DNA of 64,000 nucleotides from Actinocorallia sp. API 0066 (lineage in GTDB: Bacteria; Actinomycetota; Actinomycetes; Streptosporangiales; Streptosporangiaceae): positions 186,001 to 250,000 of the forward strand of contig NZ_JAJLQY010000004.1 in NCBI RefSeq assembly GCF_020991275.1, in the 5' to 3' direction. The notes below the pieces were generated by a model, which was not told the DNA's origin, searched no databases, and saw nothing but the letters and a program-made list of their open reading frames with translations. This document shows positions 56,844-64,000 of the stretch, in pieces. Within the stretch, counting starts at the first letter, position 1. Each line of letters begins with the position of its first letter. The position numbers were made by a program, and so were the translations under genes.

Positions 56844-58178
56844 ATGCCTCGCAAGGCTTCAGCGGCCCCGACCGCGGACAACGGCGCGTCGGCCCACCTT
56901 GAGGAGCTGTTGGCGCTCGGCAAGTCCCGGGGCCACCTGTCGCTCACCGAGGTCCGCCGGGCGTTCGAGGAGGCGGGTGTCTCCGCCACTCGTGGCCGGT
57001 CCCTGCTCAAGGAGCTCACCGACAGCGGCGTCCGCCTCGGCGACGACGGCTCGGACCCCGCTCCGGCCGGGCCCAAACTCCGCGCCGCGGGCACCGCGAC
57101 GCGCACCCGGAAGACCACCACCCGCAAGACGGCGACGGCCCCCGCCGCGGGCACCACCGCCGCGAAGGCCGCCGAACTCGGCGACGACGACTCCGAGTTC
57201 GACCCGAACGCCGAGGAGGAGGGCGTCGAGGAGGTCAGCACCAGGGACCTCGACGACAACACCTCGGTGATGGGCGACTCCGTCCACACCTACCTCAAGG
57301 CCATCGGCCGCCGTCAGCTGCTCACGGCCGAACAGGAGGTCGACCTCGCCAAGCGGATCGAGGCCGGCCTGTACGCCGAGCACAAGCTGGAGGAGGCCCC
57401 GCCGAACATGTCGCCCGGCCGGCGCGCCGAGCTGGAGTGGATCGCCGAGGACGGCAACCGCGCCAAGGCGCACATGCTGGAGGCGAACCTGCGCCTCGTG
57501 GTGTCGGTCGCCAAGAAGTACTCCGACCGCGGCCTGTCCCTGCTGGACGTCGTGCAGGAGGGCAACCTCGGCCTGATCCGCGCGGTGGAGAAGTTCGACT
57601 ACACCAAGGGCTACAAGTTCTCCACCTACGCGATGTGGTGGATCCGCCAGGCGATCCAGCGCGGCTTCGCCGACTCGGCCCGCACCATCCGGCTGCCCGT
57701 CCACGTGCTGGAGCTGCTGTCCAAGCTCAGCCGGATCGAGCGGGACATGCACCAGCGGCTCGGCCGCGAGCCCACCCCGGAGGAGCTGGGCGAGGAGATG
57801 GGCAAGAGCCCCGAGCAGGTGCGGGAGCTGCTGCGCACGAGCCGCCAGCCGATCAGCCTGGACTCCACCATCGGCGAGGACGGCGAGACGCGCATCGGCG
57901 ACCTCATCGAGGACACCGACAGCGTCGAGGCGTCCGAGCTGGTCGACCGCCAGCTCATGGCCGACCAGCTGCGCCGCGCCCTGGCGGTGCTGTCGCCGCG
58001 CGAGGCCAAGATCATGTCGATGCGGTTCGGGCTGTACGACGGCACACCGCGCACGCTCGACGAGATCGGCAAGCACCTCGGCCTCACCCGCGAGCGGATC
58101 CGCCAGTTGGAGAAGGAGTCGCTGTCCAAGCTGCGGCACCCCAGCAACGCCCAGCCGCTCCTGGACTTCGCCGTCTGA
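56844..58178 (+). CDS. RNA polymerase sigma-70 factor, HrdB-like
   Basis: 444 aa. N-terminal domain HLEELLALGKSRGHLSLTEV and AFEEAGVSATRGRSLLKELT resembles the region 1.1 equivalent of actinobacterial HrdB. Regions: 1.2 (DSVHTYLKAIGRRQLLTAEQ), 2 (LRLVVSVAKKYSDRGLSLLD, KGYKFSTYAMWWIRQAIQRG), 3, and 4 (RTLDEIGKHLGLTRERIRQL). It is either the principal sigma factor or a close HrdB paralogue; HrdB is usually about 500 aa. The start is ATG 56844 with GAAGGGAGGG upstream. The 234-nt leader has AT-richer patches (56663-56695) suitable for its promoter. Confidence 0.94.
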   Translation: MPRKASAAPTADNGASAHLEELLALGKSRGHLSLTEVRRAFEEAGVSATRGRSLLKELTDSGVRLGDDGSDPAPAGPKLRAAGTATRTRKTTTRKTATAPAAGTTAAKAAELGDDDSEFDPNAEEEGVEEVSTRDLDDNTSVMGDSVHTYLKAIGRRQLLTAEQEVDLAKRIEAGLYAEHKLEEAPPNMSPGRRAELEWIAEDGNRAKAHMLEANLRLVVSVAKKYSDRGLSLLDVVQEGNLGLIRAVEKFDYTKGYKFSTYAMWWIRQAIQRGFADSARTIRLPVHVLELLSKLSRIERDMHQRLGREPTPEELGEEMGKSPEQVRELLRTSRQPISLDSTIGEDGETRIGDLIEDTDSVEASELVDRQLMADQLRRALAVLSPREAKIMSMRFGLYDGTPRTLDEIGKHLGLTRERIRQLEKESLSKLRHPSNAQPLLDFAV

Positions 58179-58217
58179 GCGAGGCCCGAGCGGTCCGGAC
58201 GGGCCCCGCGCGTCCCC

Positions 58218-58913
58218 TCAGCTGAGGGCGAACGCGCGGGCGCCGACGCGTGCCTCGTCGAACCGCCGCAGCACCAGCGCCGCCAGCTCGGGATGCGCCC
58301 CGAGCGGCGGCGCGACGGCGTCCGCGCCGGTCGCGACGAGCCTGCCCTGGAAGAACCCGGGCGCGAGAAGGTAGGAGGCGACCGCGACGCTGCGGGCGCC
58401 TCCGGCTCTGGCCCGCGCCACCACGTCGGCGAGCTTCGGCCCCGGACCGCCCACGAACCCGAACGGCACCTGCCTGCCCAGCCTGCGGCCGAGCATGCGG
58501 GCGGCCGCCGCGACGTCGGCGACGCCGCGCGGGTCGGTCGATCCGGCGGCGCCCAGGACGACCGCGTCGGCCTCGGCGGCGTCGCCCAGCCGTTCGGCGA
58601 GCACGCGGGTGAGCGCCGCGTGCGGGCCCAGCGGACGGGCGACGGCCGCCTCCGCGCCCGCGGCGGCGAGCTGCGCGGGGATGTCCACAAAGACGTGGTA
58701 GCCCCGGCCGAGCAGCAGCGGCACCGCGAAGACCTGCCGCCCCGGCGGCAGCGCCGCCACGGCCGCGGCCACCGACGGCCGGGTGATCTCGGCGTAGGAC
58801 TCGGCGACCGCGAGGTCCGGCCGTGCCTCGCGCACCAGCGCGAGCAGGCCGCGGATCGCGGCCGCGCCCGCCGGGTCACGGGTGCCGTGCGCCACCCCGA
58901 GCAGCACCGCCAT
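58218..58913 (-). CDS. cbiX: CbiX-type sirohydrochlorin chelatase
   Basis: 231 aa. It inserts iron (or cobalt) into sirohydrochlorin; iron gives the siroheme needed by NirB. The two-repeat CbiX fold is visible: LLGVAHGTRDPAGAAAIRGL (His in the first strand), VPLLLGRGYHVFVDIPAQL, then VVLGAAGSTDPRGVADVAAA and SYLLAPGFFQGRL in the second half. The ATG 58913 shares one base with the stop of the regulator gene, so it belongs to the nirBD operon. Placement after nirBD and the HemD-like gene supports siroheme rather than cobalamin use. Confidence 0.93.
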   Translation of the reverse strand: MAVLLGVAHGTRDPAGAAAIRGLLALVREARPDLAVAESYAEITRPSVAAAVAALPPGRQVFAVPLLLGRGYHVFVDIPAQLAAAGAEAAVARPLGPHAALTRVLAERLGDAAEADAVVLGAAGSTDPRGVADVAAAARMLGRRLGRQVPFGFVGGPGPKLADVVARARAGGARSVAVASYLLAPGFFQGRLVATGADAVAPPLGAHPELAALVLRRFDEARVGARAFALS

Positions 58914-60106
58914 CAGGCGAGCGCCTCGCGTCCCGGCTCGCACGCGAGGCGGTAGCCGCGCTTGACGACGGTCTCCACGATGCCGGTCCGGCCGAGACCG
59001 CGGCGCAGCCGTGCCACCGCCATCTCGACCGCGTGCTCGTCGGCCTGCGGACGTCCGTCGCGCGGGCTGGTCCAGCTGGAACCGGCCGCGACGACGCGGG
59101 ACGGCAGCACCCCGCACAGCTCGGCCCGCGACACCACGTGTCCGGGCCGCCGGGCGAGCGCCCGCAGGATCGCCATCGGGGCCGGGGCGATCGGCCGCAA
59201 CTGGCCGTCGAGCACAACGGCGTGCCCGCGCAGCTCCAGGGCGTGGCCGCGCACGTGCAGGCGCCGCGCCCTGCGCGCGGGCAGGTCCTCGACGATCGCC
59301 CGGACCAGCGCGCCGATCCTGGCGCGCTCCGGCTGGATCGTGGGCACGCCGCGCTCGGTCAGCGCGAACGCCGTCACCGGGCCGACGCACGCCGCCACGA
59401 CGTGGGTGCGCAGCGCCTCGATGAGGGCGTCCTCCAGACCGTCCTCGGCCGCCACCGCGAGCGTCGCGGTGACGGCGGGGGCGCTGGTGAAGGTGATCGC
59501 GTCGACGGTGCCCGCGACGGCCTGGCCGACGAGGCGGCGCAGCGGCGTCGAGTCGTCGGTGCGCGACCAGCGGTAGACCGGCACCTCGATGACCTCCGCG
59601 CCCTGGCCGCGCAGCGCGTCGGTGAACTCCGGCAGCGGCTCCCCGTACAGCTGGACGGCGATGCGGCTGCCGCGCAGGTCGAACTCCAGGAGGTGCTTGA
59701 GCACCTCCTCGCAGCTCTCCGACTCCGGCGACCACGCCTCGGTGACGCCCGCCGACCGGATCGCGCCGCGCGCCTTGGGGCCGCGCGCCAGGATCGGGAC
59801 GCTGCCGAGCTTGTCCAGGAGGCTGTCGCGCAGCCCCCAGCCGTCGGCGGTCTCCAGCCAGGCGCGGAACCCGATGCCGGTGGTGACCACCACGTAGTCC
59901 AGCGGGCGGCTGATGCACTCCTCGGTCGCCTGGAGCAGCTCCGCGTCGTCCTGGAGCGGCACGAGCCGGATCGCCGGGGCGTGCACCACGCGGGCGCCCC
60001 GTCTCTCCAGGAGCGCCGCGAGTTCCTCATGGCGGCGGGCCGCCGTCACCCCGACGGCGAACCCCGACAGGGGTTCACTGGTCAGCACACCCGCCTGAAT
60101 CGTCAC
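58913..60106 (-). CDS. nnaR: NnaR-like regulator: uroporphyrinogen-III synthase (HemD) domain fused to a winged-helix DNA-binding domain
   Basis: 397 aa. Residues 1 to about 265 match uroporphyrinogen-III synthase (SGFAVGVTAARRHEELAALL, LDYVVVTTGIGFRAWLETAD, DAITFTSAPAVTATLAVAAE). Residues about 290-390 form an OmpR-type winged helix (APMAILRALARRPGHVVSRA, ELCGVLP, AVEMAVARLRRGLGRTGIVE, TVVKRGYRLA). This architecture and its place between nirD and cbiX match NnaR, the nitrate/nitrite assimilation regulator of mycobacteria and streptomycetes. GTG 60106 overlaps the nirD stop by 4 nt. It may still contribute to siroheme synthesis, but catalysis is not certain. Confidence 0.92.
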   Translation of the reverse strand: MTIQAGVLTSEPLSGFAVGVTAARRHEELAALLERRGARVVHAPAIRLVPLQDDAELLQATEECISRPLDYVVVTTGIGFRAWLETADGWGLRDSLLDKLGSVPILARGPKARGAIRSAGVTEAWSPESESCEEVLKHLLEFDLRGSRIAVQLYGEPLPEFTDALRGQGAEVIEVPVYRWSRTDDSTPLRRLVGQAVAGTVDAITFTSAPAVTATLAVAAEDGLEDALIEALRTHVVAACVGPVTAFALTERGVPTIQPERARIGALVRAIVEDLPARRARRLHVRGHALELRGHAVVLDGQLRPIAPAPMAILRALARRPGHVVSRAELCGVLPSRVVAAGSSWTSPRDGRPQADEHAVEMAVARLRRGLGRTGIVETVVKRGYRLACEPGREALA

Positions 60107-60441
60107 GTCATCACTTCCACTCGGTCGCCGTTGAGCCTGATGGAAAAAATCGGGACGGAGGTGTCCGGGTCGTCCAGGCACCGTCCGGTGGTCAGGTCGA
60201 AGACCTGCTTGTACATCGGGGAGGCCACGGTCGGCACGCCGCCGCGGCTCCCGAGGATGCCCCGGGACAGCACGTACGCGTTGCTGAAGGGGTCGTGGTT
60301 CGACAGGGCGTACAGCTCCCCGTCGAAGGTGCGGAAGATCGCCACCTGGACGCCGCCGACGAGCGCGCAGACGCCGCGCTCGGGCGTGATCCGGTCGAGG
60401 GAGCAGACGTCGATCCAGGTCGAGACGGCGGTCGCGGTCAC
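60103..60441 (-). CDS. nirD: Nitrite reductase small subunit NirD (Rieske-like fold)
   Basis: 112 aa. A partner of NirB for NADH-dependent nitrite reduction to ammonium in the cytoplasm. The fold resembles Rieske proteins: VQVAIFRTFDGELYALSNHD and GVPTVASPMYKQVFDLTTGR, LDDPDTSVPIF; the Rieske Cys/His ligands are missing, as in NirD. The GTG 60441 overlaps nirB by 4 nt (GTGA). Confidence 0.95.
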   Translation of the reverse strand: MTATAVSTWIDVCSLDRITPERGVCALVGGVQVAIFRTFDGELYALSNHDPFSNAYVLSRGILGSRGGVPTVASPMYKQVFDLTTGRCLDDPDTSVPIFSIRLNGDRVEVMT

Positions 60442-62957
60442 TGGCTGATCACCTCCAGGTGGGGTCCGGCCACCAGGACCGGCTTGATCTGGTCACGCTC
60501 GACCTCGAAGGAGATGCTGGGGTCGGGCGTCTCGGGGGCGTTGACGAAGGAGACGAACCTGGCCATCCGCTCCGGGTCCTCCAGGGTCTCCCGCCATTCG
60601 TCGCCGTAGGACTCGACGTGCCGCGCCATCGCGGCGTCGAGTTCGGCGCAGATGCCCAGGCGGTCGTCGATGATGACCTCGCGCAGGTAGTCGAGGCCGC
60701 CTTCGAGGGACTCCATCCACACCGAGGTGCGCTGGAGCCGGTCGGCGGTCCTGATGTAGAACATCAGGAACCTGTCGATGTAGGTGAGGAGCTGCTCGTC
60801 GGTGAGGTCGCTGGCGAACAGGTCGGCGTGCCGGGGCCGCATGCCGCCGTTGCCGGACAGGTAGAGGTTCCAGCCCTTCTCGGTGGCGATGATGCCGAAG
60901 TCCTTGGACTGGGCCTCGGCGCACTCGCGGGCGCAGCCGGACACCGCGGACTTGAGCTTGTGCGGGGCGCGCAGGCCCCGGTAGCGCAGCTCCAGCTTGA
61001 TCGCCATGCCGACGGAGTCCTGGACGCCGTAGCGGCACCAGGTGGAGCCGACGCAGGACTTCACCGTCCGCAGCGACTTGCCGTAGGCGTGGCCGGATTC
61101 GAACCCGGCGTCCACGAGGCGCTTCCAGATCTTGGGGAGCTGCTCGACGCGGGCGCCGAACAGGTCGATCCGCTGACCGCCGGTGATCTTGGTGTAGAGG
61201 CCGAAGTCGCGGGCGACCTCGCCGATGACGATCAGCTTGTCCGGGGTGATCTCCCCGCCCGGGATGCGCGGAACGACCGAGTAGGTGCCGTTCTTCTGCA
61301 TGTTGGCGAGGAAGTGGTCGTTGGTGTCCTGCAGGGCCGCCTGCTCGCCGTCCAGAATGTGGCCGTTGCCGAGCGAGGCGAGGATCGACGCGACGGTCGG
61401 CTTGCAGATGTCGCAGCCGCGGCCGGTGCCGTGCTCGGCGATCAGCCTGCTGAACGTGCTGATCTGGCGGACCCTGATGATGTCGAACAGCTCGGCGCGG
61501 GAGTAGGCGAAGTGCTCGCACAGCGCCCGGCTGACCTCGATGCCGGCGGCCGCCAGCTCGGCGTCCAGCAGCTTCTTCACCAGCGGCACGCAGCTTCCGC
61601 AGCTGGTCCCGGCGCGGGTGCAGCTCTTGACGGCGGCCACGTCGCGCAGCTCGTGGTCGCGGATGTCGCAGCGGATGTCGCCGGCCGTCACGTTGTTGCA
61701 GGAGCAGATGACGGTGCCCTCGGGCAGGTCGCCGCCCGCGGCCTCGGTGCCGCCGAACAGCATCTGCTCGGGCTCGCCCGGCAGGGACGCGCCGACGTAG
61801 GCGCGCAGCGTCGAGTACGCCTCGGCGTCGCCGACGAGCACGCCGCCCAGCAGCGTCTTGGCGTCGTCGCTGACGAGCAGCCGCTTGTAGACGCCCGCGA
61901 CGGGGTCGGTGTAGGTGACGCCGAGCGCGTCGGCGAACGGGTCGCCGAAGCTGGCGACGTCCACGCCCATCAGCTTGAGCTTGGTGGACAGGTCCGCGCC
62001 CTCGAAGGCGGCGGTGCTGTCGGGGTTCACCAGGCGGTCGGCGACGACCTCCGCCATCGAGAAGCAGGGGCCGACCAGGCCGTAGACCATGCCGCCGATC
62101 AGGGCGCACTCGCCGATCGCGTAGATCGCGGGGTCGTCGGTGCGGCACGCGGAGTCCACCGTGATGCCGCCGCGCTCGCCGACGGTGAGGCCGCTGCTCC
62201 TGGCCAGCTCGTCGCGCGGCCTGATGCCCGCGGAGAACACGACGAGCTCGGCGGGGACCTCCTTGCCGTCCTGGAGGACGACCTTGCTGACGGCGCCGTC
62301 AGGCCCGGCCTCCAGGCGGGTGATGGGGGTTCCCGCGTGCACGTCCATGCCGAGGTTCTCGATGTGGCGCCTCAGCATGGCGCCGCCGCCCTCGTCGAGC
62401 TGGCGCGGCATCAGCCACGGCGCGACCTCGACGACACCGCTGTCCAGGCCGAGCCCCTGGAGCGCGCGGGCTGCCTCAAGACCGAGCAGGCCGCCTCCGA
62501 TGACCGCGCCGGACGCCTTGTCGGCGGCGTAGTCGCGCATCGCGTCCAGGTCGTCGATGGTGCGGTAGACGAAGACGCCGGGCAGGTCCTTGCCCTCGAT
62601 CGGCGGGACGAACGGCGACGAGCCCGTGGCCAGCACCAGCGCGTCGTAGCCGAAGCGGCGGCCCGAGGCGGTGACGGCCTCCCGGGCGGCGCGGTCGATC
62701 TCCACGACCCGCTCCGCGCAGTGCACGTCCACGTCCGCACCGGGGGACGGGTAGGCCAGGTCGGCGCCTTCGAGGTGGGTGGTCAGCGCGACGCGGTCGT
62801 AGGCGGGGCGGGTCTCCTCACCGATGACGGTGATCTTCCAGTGCGGGCCGGTGGCGGCGCCGTCCCGTTCGCGCAGCGCCTCGACGAGCCGGTGCGCGGC
62901 AGGGCCGTAGCCCACCACCACCAGCCTCTTGCGGGAAACGACTCCTCCGTGATCCAT
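60438..62957 (-). CDS. nirB: NADH-dependent nitrite reductase large subunit NirB
   Basis: 839 aa, cytoplasmic; reduces nitrite to ammonium for assimilation. Order: FAD/NAD domains (RLVVVGYGPAAHRLVEALRE; second Rossmann SGAVIGGGLLGLEAARALQG), BFD-like [2Fe-2S] domain (VICSCNNVTAGDIRCDI...CTRAGTSCGSCVPL), then the siroheme/[4Fe-4S] domain with SCVGSTWCRYGVQDS and SGCARECAEAQSKDFG for the cluster cysteines. All key residues are present and the length is typical. Likely under GlnR control from the upstream boxes, and NnaR from the operon. Menaquinone is not involved; it uses NADH. Confidence 0.97.
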   Translation of the reverse strand: MDHGGVVSRKRLVVVGYGPAAHRLVEALRERDGAATGPHWKITVIGEETRPAYDRVALTTHLEGADLAYPSPGADVDVHCAERVVEIDRAAREAVTASGRRFGYDALVLATGSSPFVPPIEGKDLPGVFVYRTIDDLDAMRDYAADKASGAVIGGGLLGLEAARALQGLGLDSGVVEVAPWLMPRQLDEGGGAMLRRHIENLGMDVHAGTPITRLEAGPDGAVSKVVLQDGKEVPAELVVFSAGIRPRDELARSSGLTVGERGGITVDSACRTDDPAIYAIGECALIGGMVYGLVGPCFSMAEVVADRLVNPDSTAAFEGADLSTKLKLMGVDVASFGDPFADALGVTYTDPVAGVYKRLLVSDDAKTLLGGVLVGDAEAYSTLRAYVGASLPGEPEQMLFGGTEAAGGDLPEGTVICSCNNVTAGDIRCDIRDHELRDVAAVKSCTRAGTSCGSCVPLVKKLLDAELAAAGIEVSRALCEHFAYSRAELFDIIRVRQISTFSRLIAEHGTGRGCDICKPTVASILASLGNGHILDGEQAALQDTNDHFLANMQKNGTYSVVPRIPGGEITPDKLIVIGEVARDFGLYTKITGGQRIDLFGARVEQLPKIWKRLVDAGFESGHAYGKSLRTVKSCVGSTWCRYGVQDSVGMAIKLELRYRGLRAPHKLKSAVSGCARECAEAQSKDFGIIATEKGWNLYLSGNGGMRPRHADLFASDLTDEQLLTYIDRFLMFYIRTADRLQRTSVWMESLEGGLDYLREVIIDDRLGICAELDAAMARHVESYGDEWRETLEDPERMARFVSFVNAPETPDPSISFEVERDQIKPVLVAGPHLEVISQ

Positions 62958-62979
62958 GGACAGATATTCGGAACGGCGC

Positions 62980-63058
62980 GTTTCGCGTCAGGGTCCCCAT
63001 TGTCACCCCTGTGTTAAAACACGCTCACGTCGAGACATCGCTGTTGTCATGACGTGAC
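62980..63058 (-). promoter_or_regulatory. GlnR-like binding boxes upstream of nirB
   Basis: On the minus strand two runs with the 11-bp period of GlnR sites (GTnAC-n6-GaAAC): GTCAC-n6-ACAAC-n6-GTCTC-n6-AGCGT at 63021-63058, and GTGAC-n6-GACCC-n6-GAAAC at 62980-63006. Matches are partial but spacings are exact. GTGTT-AA-AACAC lies between (63011-63022). GlnR control of nirBD is known in streptomycetes and mycobacteria; binding here is inferred. Confidence 0.4.
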
Positions 63059-63156
63059 CAAGAATCGGACTTTTTCCGCATTCGTCAACAAAAACCGGAA
63101 ACCCGCCGTGACGAGGGGTCACAGCGGGTCCGCGGAGTTGAACCGTTTCAGCGGCC

Positions 63157-64000
63157 TCAGGGGCCGTCGAGCATCAGCGGCAGCAACGGATCGGGCAGAC
63201 CGGTCGGCTCCACCCGTACCGCCCACACCGCCGGGGCGGGCTCCTGGCCGTCGCCGGCGAGCGGATGCGCCGGGCCCGCGCCGCCCCACGGGAACGGCAG
63301 GCACACCGTGTCCTCACGGAGCGTGTCGCTCAGCCGGGCCCGCGCGATCACCACGCCGCGCCGCCCCGACACCCGGACCGTCGCGCCGGGACCGATCCCC
63401 AACCGCTCGGCCAGCTCCGGATGCAGCTCAAGGTAAGGCGTGTCCTCAAAGGGGGCGTGCGTGCCTCCGGGCTGCCGCTCGGCCGTCAGATACAGCGGAT
63501 AGCGCGCGTCCACCTCTTCGGCGGCGCCAGGCTGGTCCACCGCTGTGAACCGTGCCCTCCCGTCCGGGGTGGCGAACCCGTCAAGGAAGGGCCGGGGCGT
63601 GCCCGGATGCGCCGGATCGGGGCACGGCCTGAAGACGCCGCCCTCCACGTCGATCCGCGCGTAGGTGATGCCCGCGTAGTCCGCGCTCCCCCCTGACGAC
63701 GCCCTGCCCAGCTCGGCCAGGACCTCCTCCGGATCCGCGCTCCACTCCCCCGGGCCGTCCAGGCGGGAGGCGAGATCGCGCAGCACCTCCAGCTCGGTGC
63801 GCACACCCTCCGGCGGCGCCATCACCCGCTCACGCCGCAGCACCCTGCCTTCCAGCGTCGTGACGGTCCCGGACACCTCGTTCCAGTGCGCGGTCGGCAG
63901 CACCACGTCAGCGCGGCGCGCCGTCTCCGACAGCGTGTGGTCGGCCACGACGAGCAGATCCAGGCCGTTCAGCCGCTCCTCCACCGCCGCCGGACGGGGC
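63157..64000 (-). CDS. Molybdopterin oxidoreductase, probable assimilatory nitrate reductase, C-terminal part (cut by window edge)
   Basis: At least 281 residues, open to base 64000. It contains the late part of domain III (DHTLSETARRADVVLPTAHW, EVSGTVTTLEGRVLRRERVM) and the C-terminal molydopterin dinucleotide-binding barrel (YPLYLTAERQPGGTHAPFED, ERLGIGPGATVRVSGRRGVV, LREDTVCLPFPWGG). Located just upstream of nirB on the same strand, with regulatory boxes between, it is most likely the NasA/NarB-like enzyme that makes nitrite for NirBD; formate dehydrogenase-like relatives cannot be excluded from this fragment alone. Stop TGA at 63157-63159. Confidence 0.87.
   Translation of the reverse strand, partial: PRPAAVEERLNGLDLLVVADHTLSETARRADVVLPTAHWNEVSGTVTTLEGRVLRRERVMAPPEGVRTELEVLRDLASRLDGPGEWSADPEEVLAELGRASSGGSADYAGITYARIDVEGGVFRPCPDPAHPGTPRPFLDGFATPDGRARFTAVDQPGAAEEVDARYPLYLTAERQPGGTHAPFEDTPYLELHPELAERLGIGPGATVRVSGRRGVVIARARLSDTLREDTVCLPFPWGGAGPAHPLAGDGQEPAPAVWAVRVEPTGLPDPLLPLMLDGP

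Noticed and set aside
60459-63017. 852-aa plus-strand ORF opposite nirB
   Set aside because: Antisense to the complete, motif-rich nirB; Asp/Val/Gly-rich shadow.

Overview
High-GC actinomycete chromosomal DNA. GTG starts, 4-nt GTGA/ATGA gene overlaps and hairpins without U-tracts are common. The gene content (NarGHJI, a group 1h-type uptake hydrogenase, futalosine-independent Men genes, an HrdB-like sigma factor, a bacterial-type PARG, DUF574-type methyltransferases) suggests a soil Streptosporangiales-type organism such as Actinomadura or Thermomonospora; that placement is inference from gene content, not from a marker gene. No rRNA, tRNA, CRISPR array, insertion sequence or prophage was recognised. 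Both window edges cut genes: narG at the left, a molybdopterin oxidoreductase at the right.

1-6.0 kb: the 3' part of a dissimilatory nitrate reductase operon (narG'-narH-narJ-narI), an alpha/beta hydrolase, a 49-aa protein and an MFS transporter. 6.0-12.6 kb: one translationally coupled minus-strand operon (GntR regulator, two-cluster ferredoxin, SsuA/TauA-type lipoprotein, permease, ATPase, and an AprA-like flavoprotein fused to HEAT repeats). This looks like an import-plus-redox system for an unidentified, possibly sulfur-containing, substrate. 12.6-17.5 kb: a ferric-reductase-like membrane flavoprotein with a 51-aa companion, a TetR regulator with a thioredoxin-like C-terminus, an 18-bp inverted repeat, and a Tat-exported FAD dehydrogenase. 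17.6-25.2 kb: a permease/TIGR03943 pair with a Zur-like box, Nei glycosylase, PARG, an unknown secreted protein, an exported beta-carbonic anhydrase, an alcohol dehydrogenase and a secreted VOC protein. 25.2-31.9 kb: a drug efflux pump with a divergent regulator, two cytochromes P450, a methyltransferase and a TauE/SafE permease. 31.9-36.8 kb: an operon of three roadblock/LC7 proteins and a PATAN-like protein, a HAD phosphatase, and azlCD with a divergent regulator.

36.8-50.1 kb is a hydrogenase island in two convergent arms. The plus arm carries PadR, SIS, HypC-like, SIS and HypF; the minus arm carries an unknown 445-aa protein, protease, HypA, small subunit, large subunit, a NifU-like protein, a zinc-ribbon protein, a 37-aa membrane protein, HypC, HypD and HypE. 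The small subunit has Cys-x-x-Asp where a proximal-cluster cysteine pair is usual and has no Tat signal, the signature of high-affinity group 1h (former group 5) enzymes that scavenge trace H2. HypB is not in the window. 50.3-51.8 kb: a PASTA protein, an excisionase-like HTH protein and a DUF4180 protein. 51.9-56.6 kb: menaquinone genes menD, menC, menB and divergent menE. 56.8-58.2 kb: an HrdB-like sigma factor. 58.2-64 kb: nitrite/nitrate assimilation on the minus strand (molybdopterin oxidoreductase, nirB, nirD, an NnaR-like HemD-winged-helix regulator, a CbiX-type chelatase) with GlnR-like boxes upstream of nirB.

Together the genes describe a respiratory lifestyle in which H2 oxidation and a menaquinone pool could feed oxygen or nitrate respiration, alongside nitrate/nitrite assimilation. 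The least understood parts are the AprA-HEAT/ferredoxin/ABC operon, the roadblock-PATAN operon without a GTPase, and the accessory genes of the hydrogenase island.
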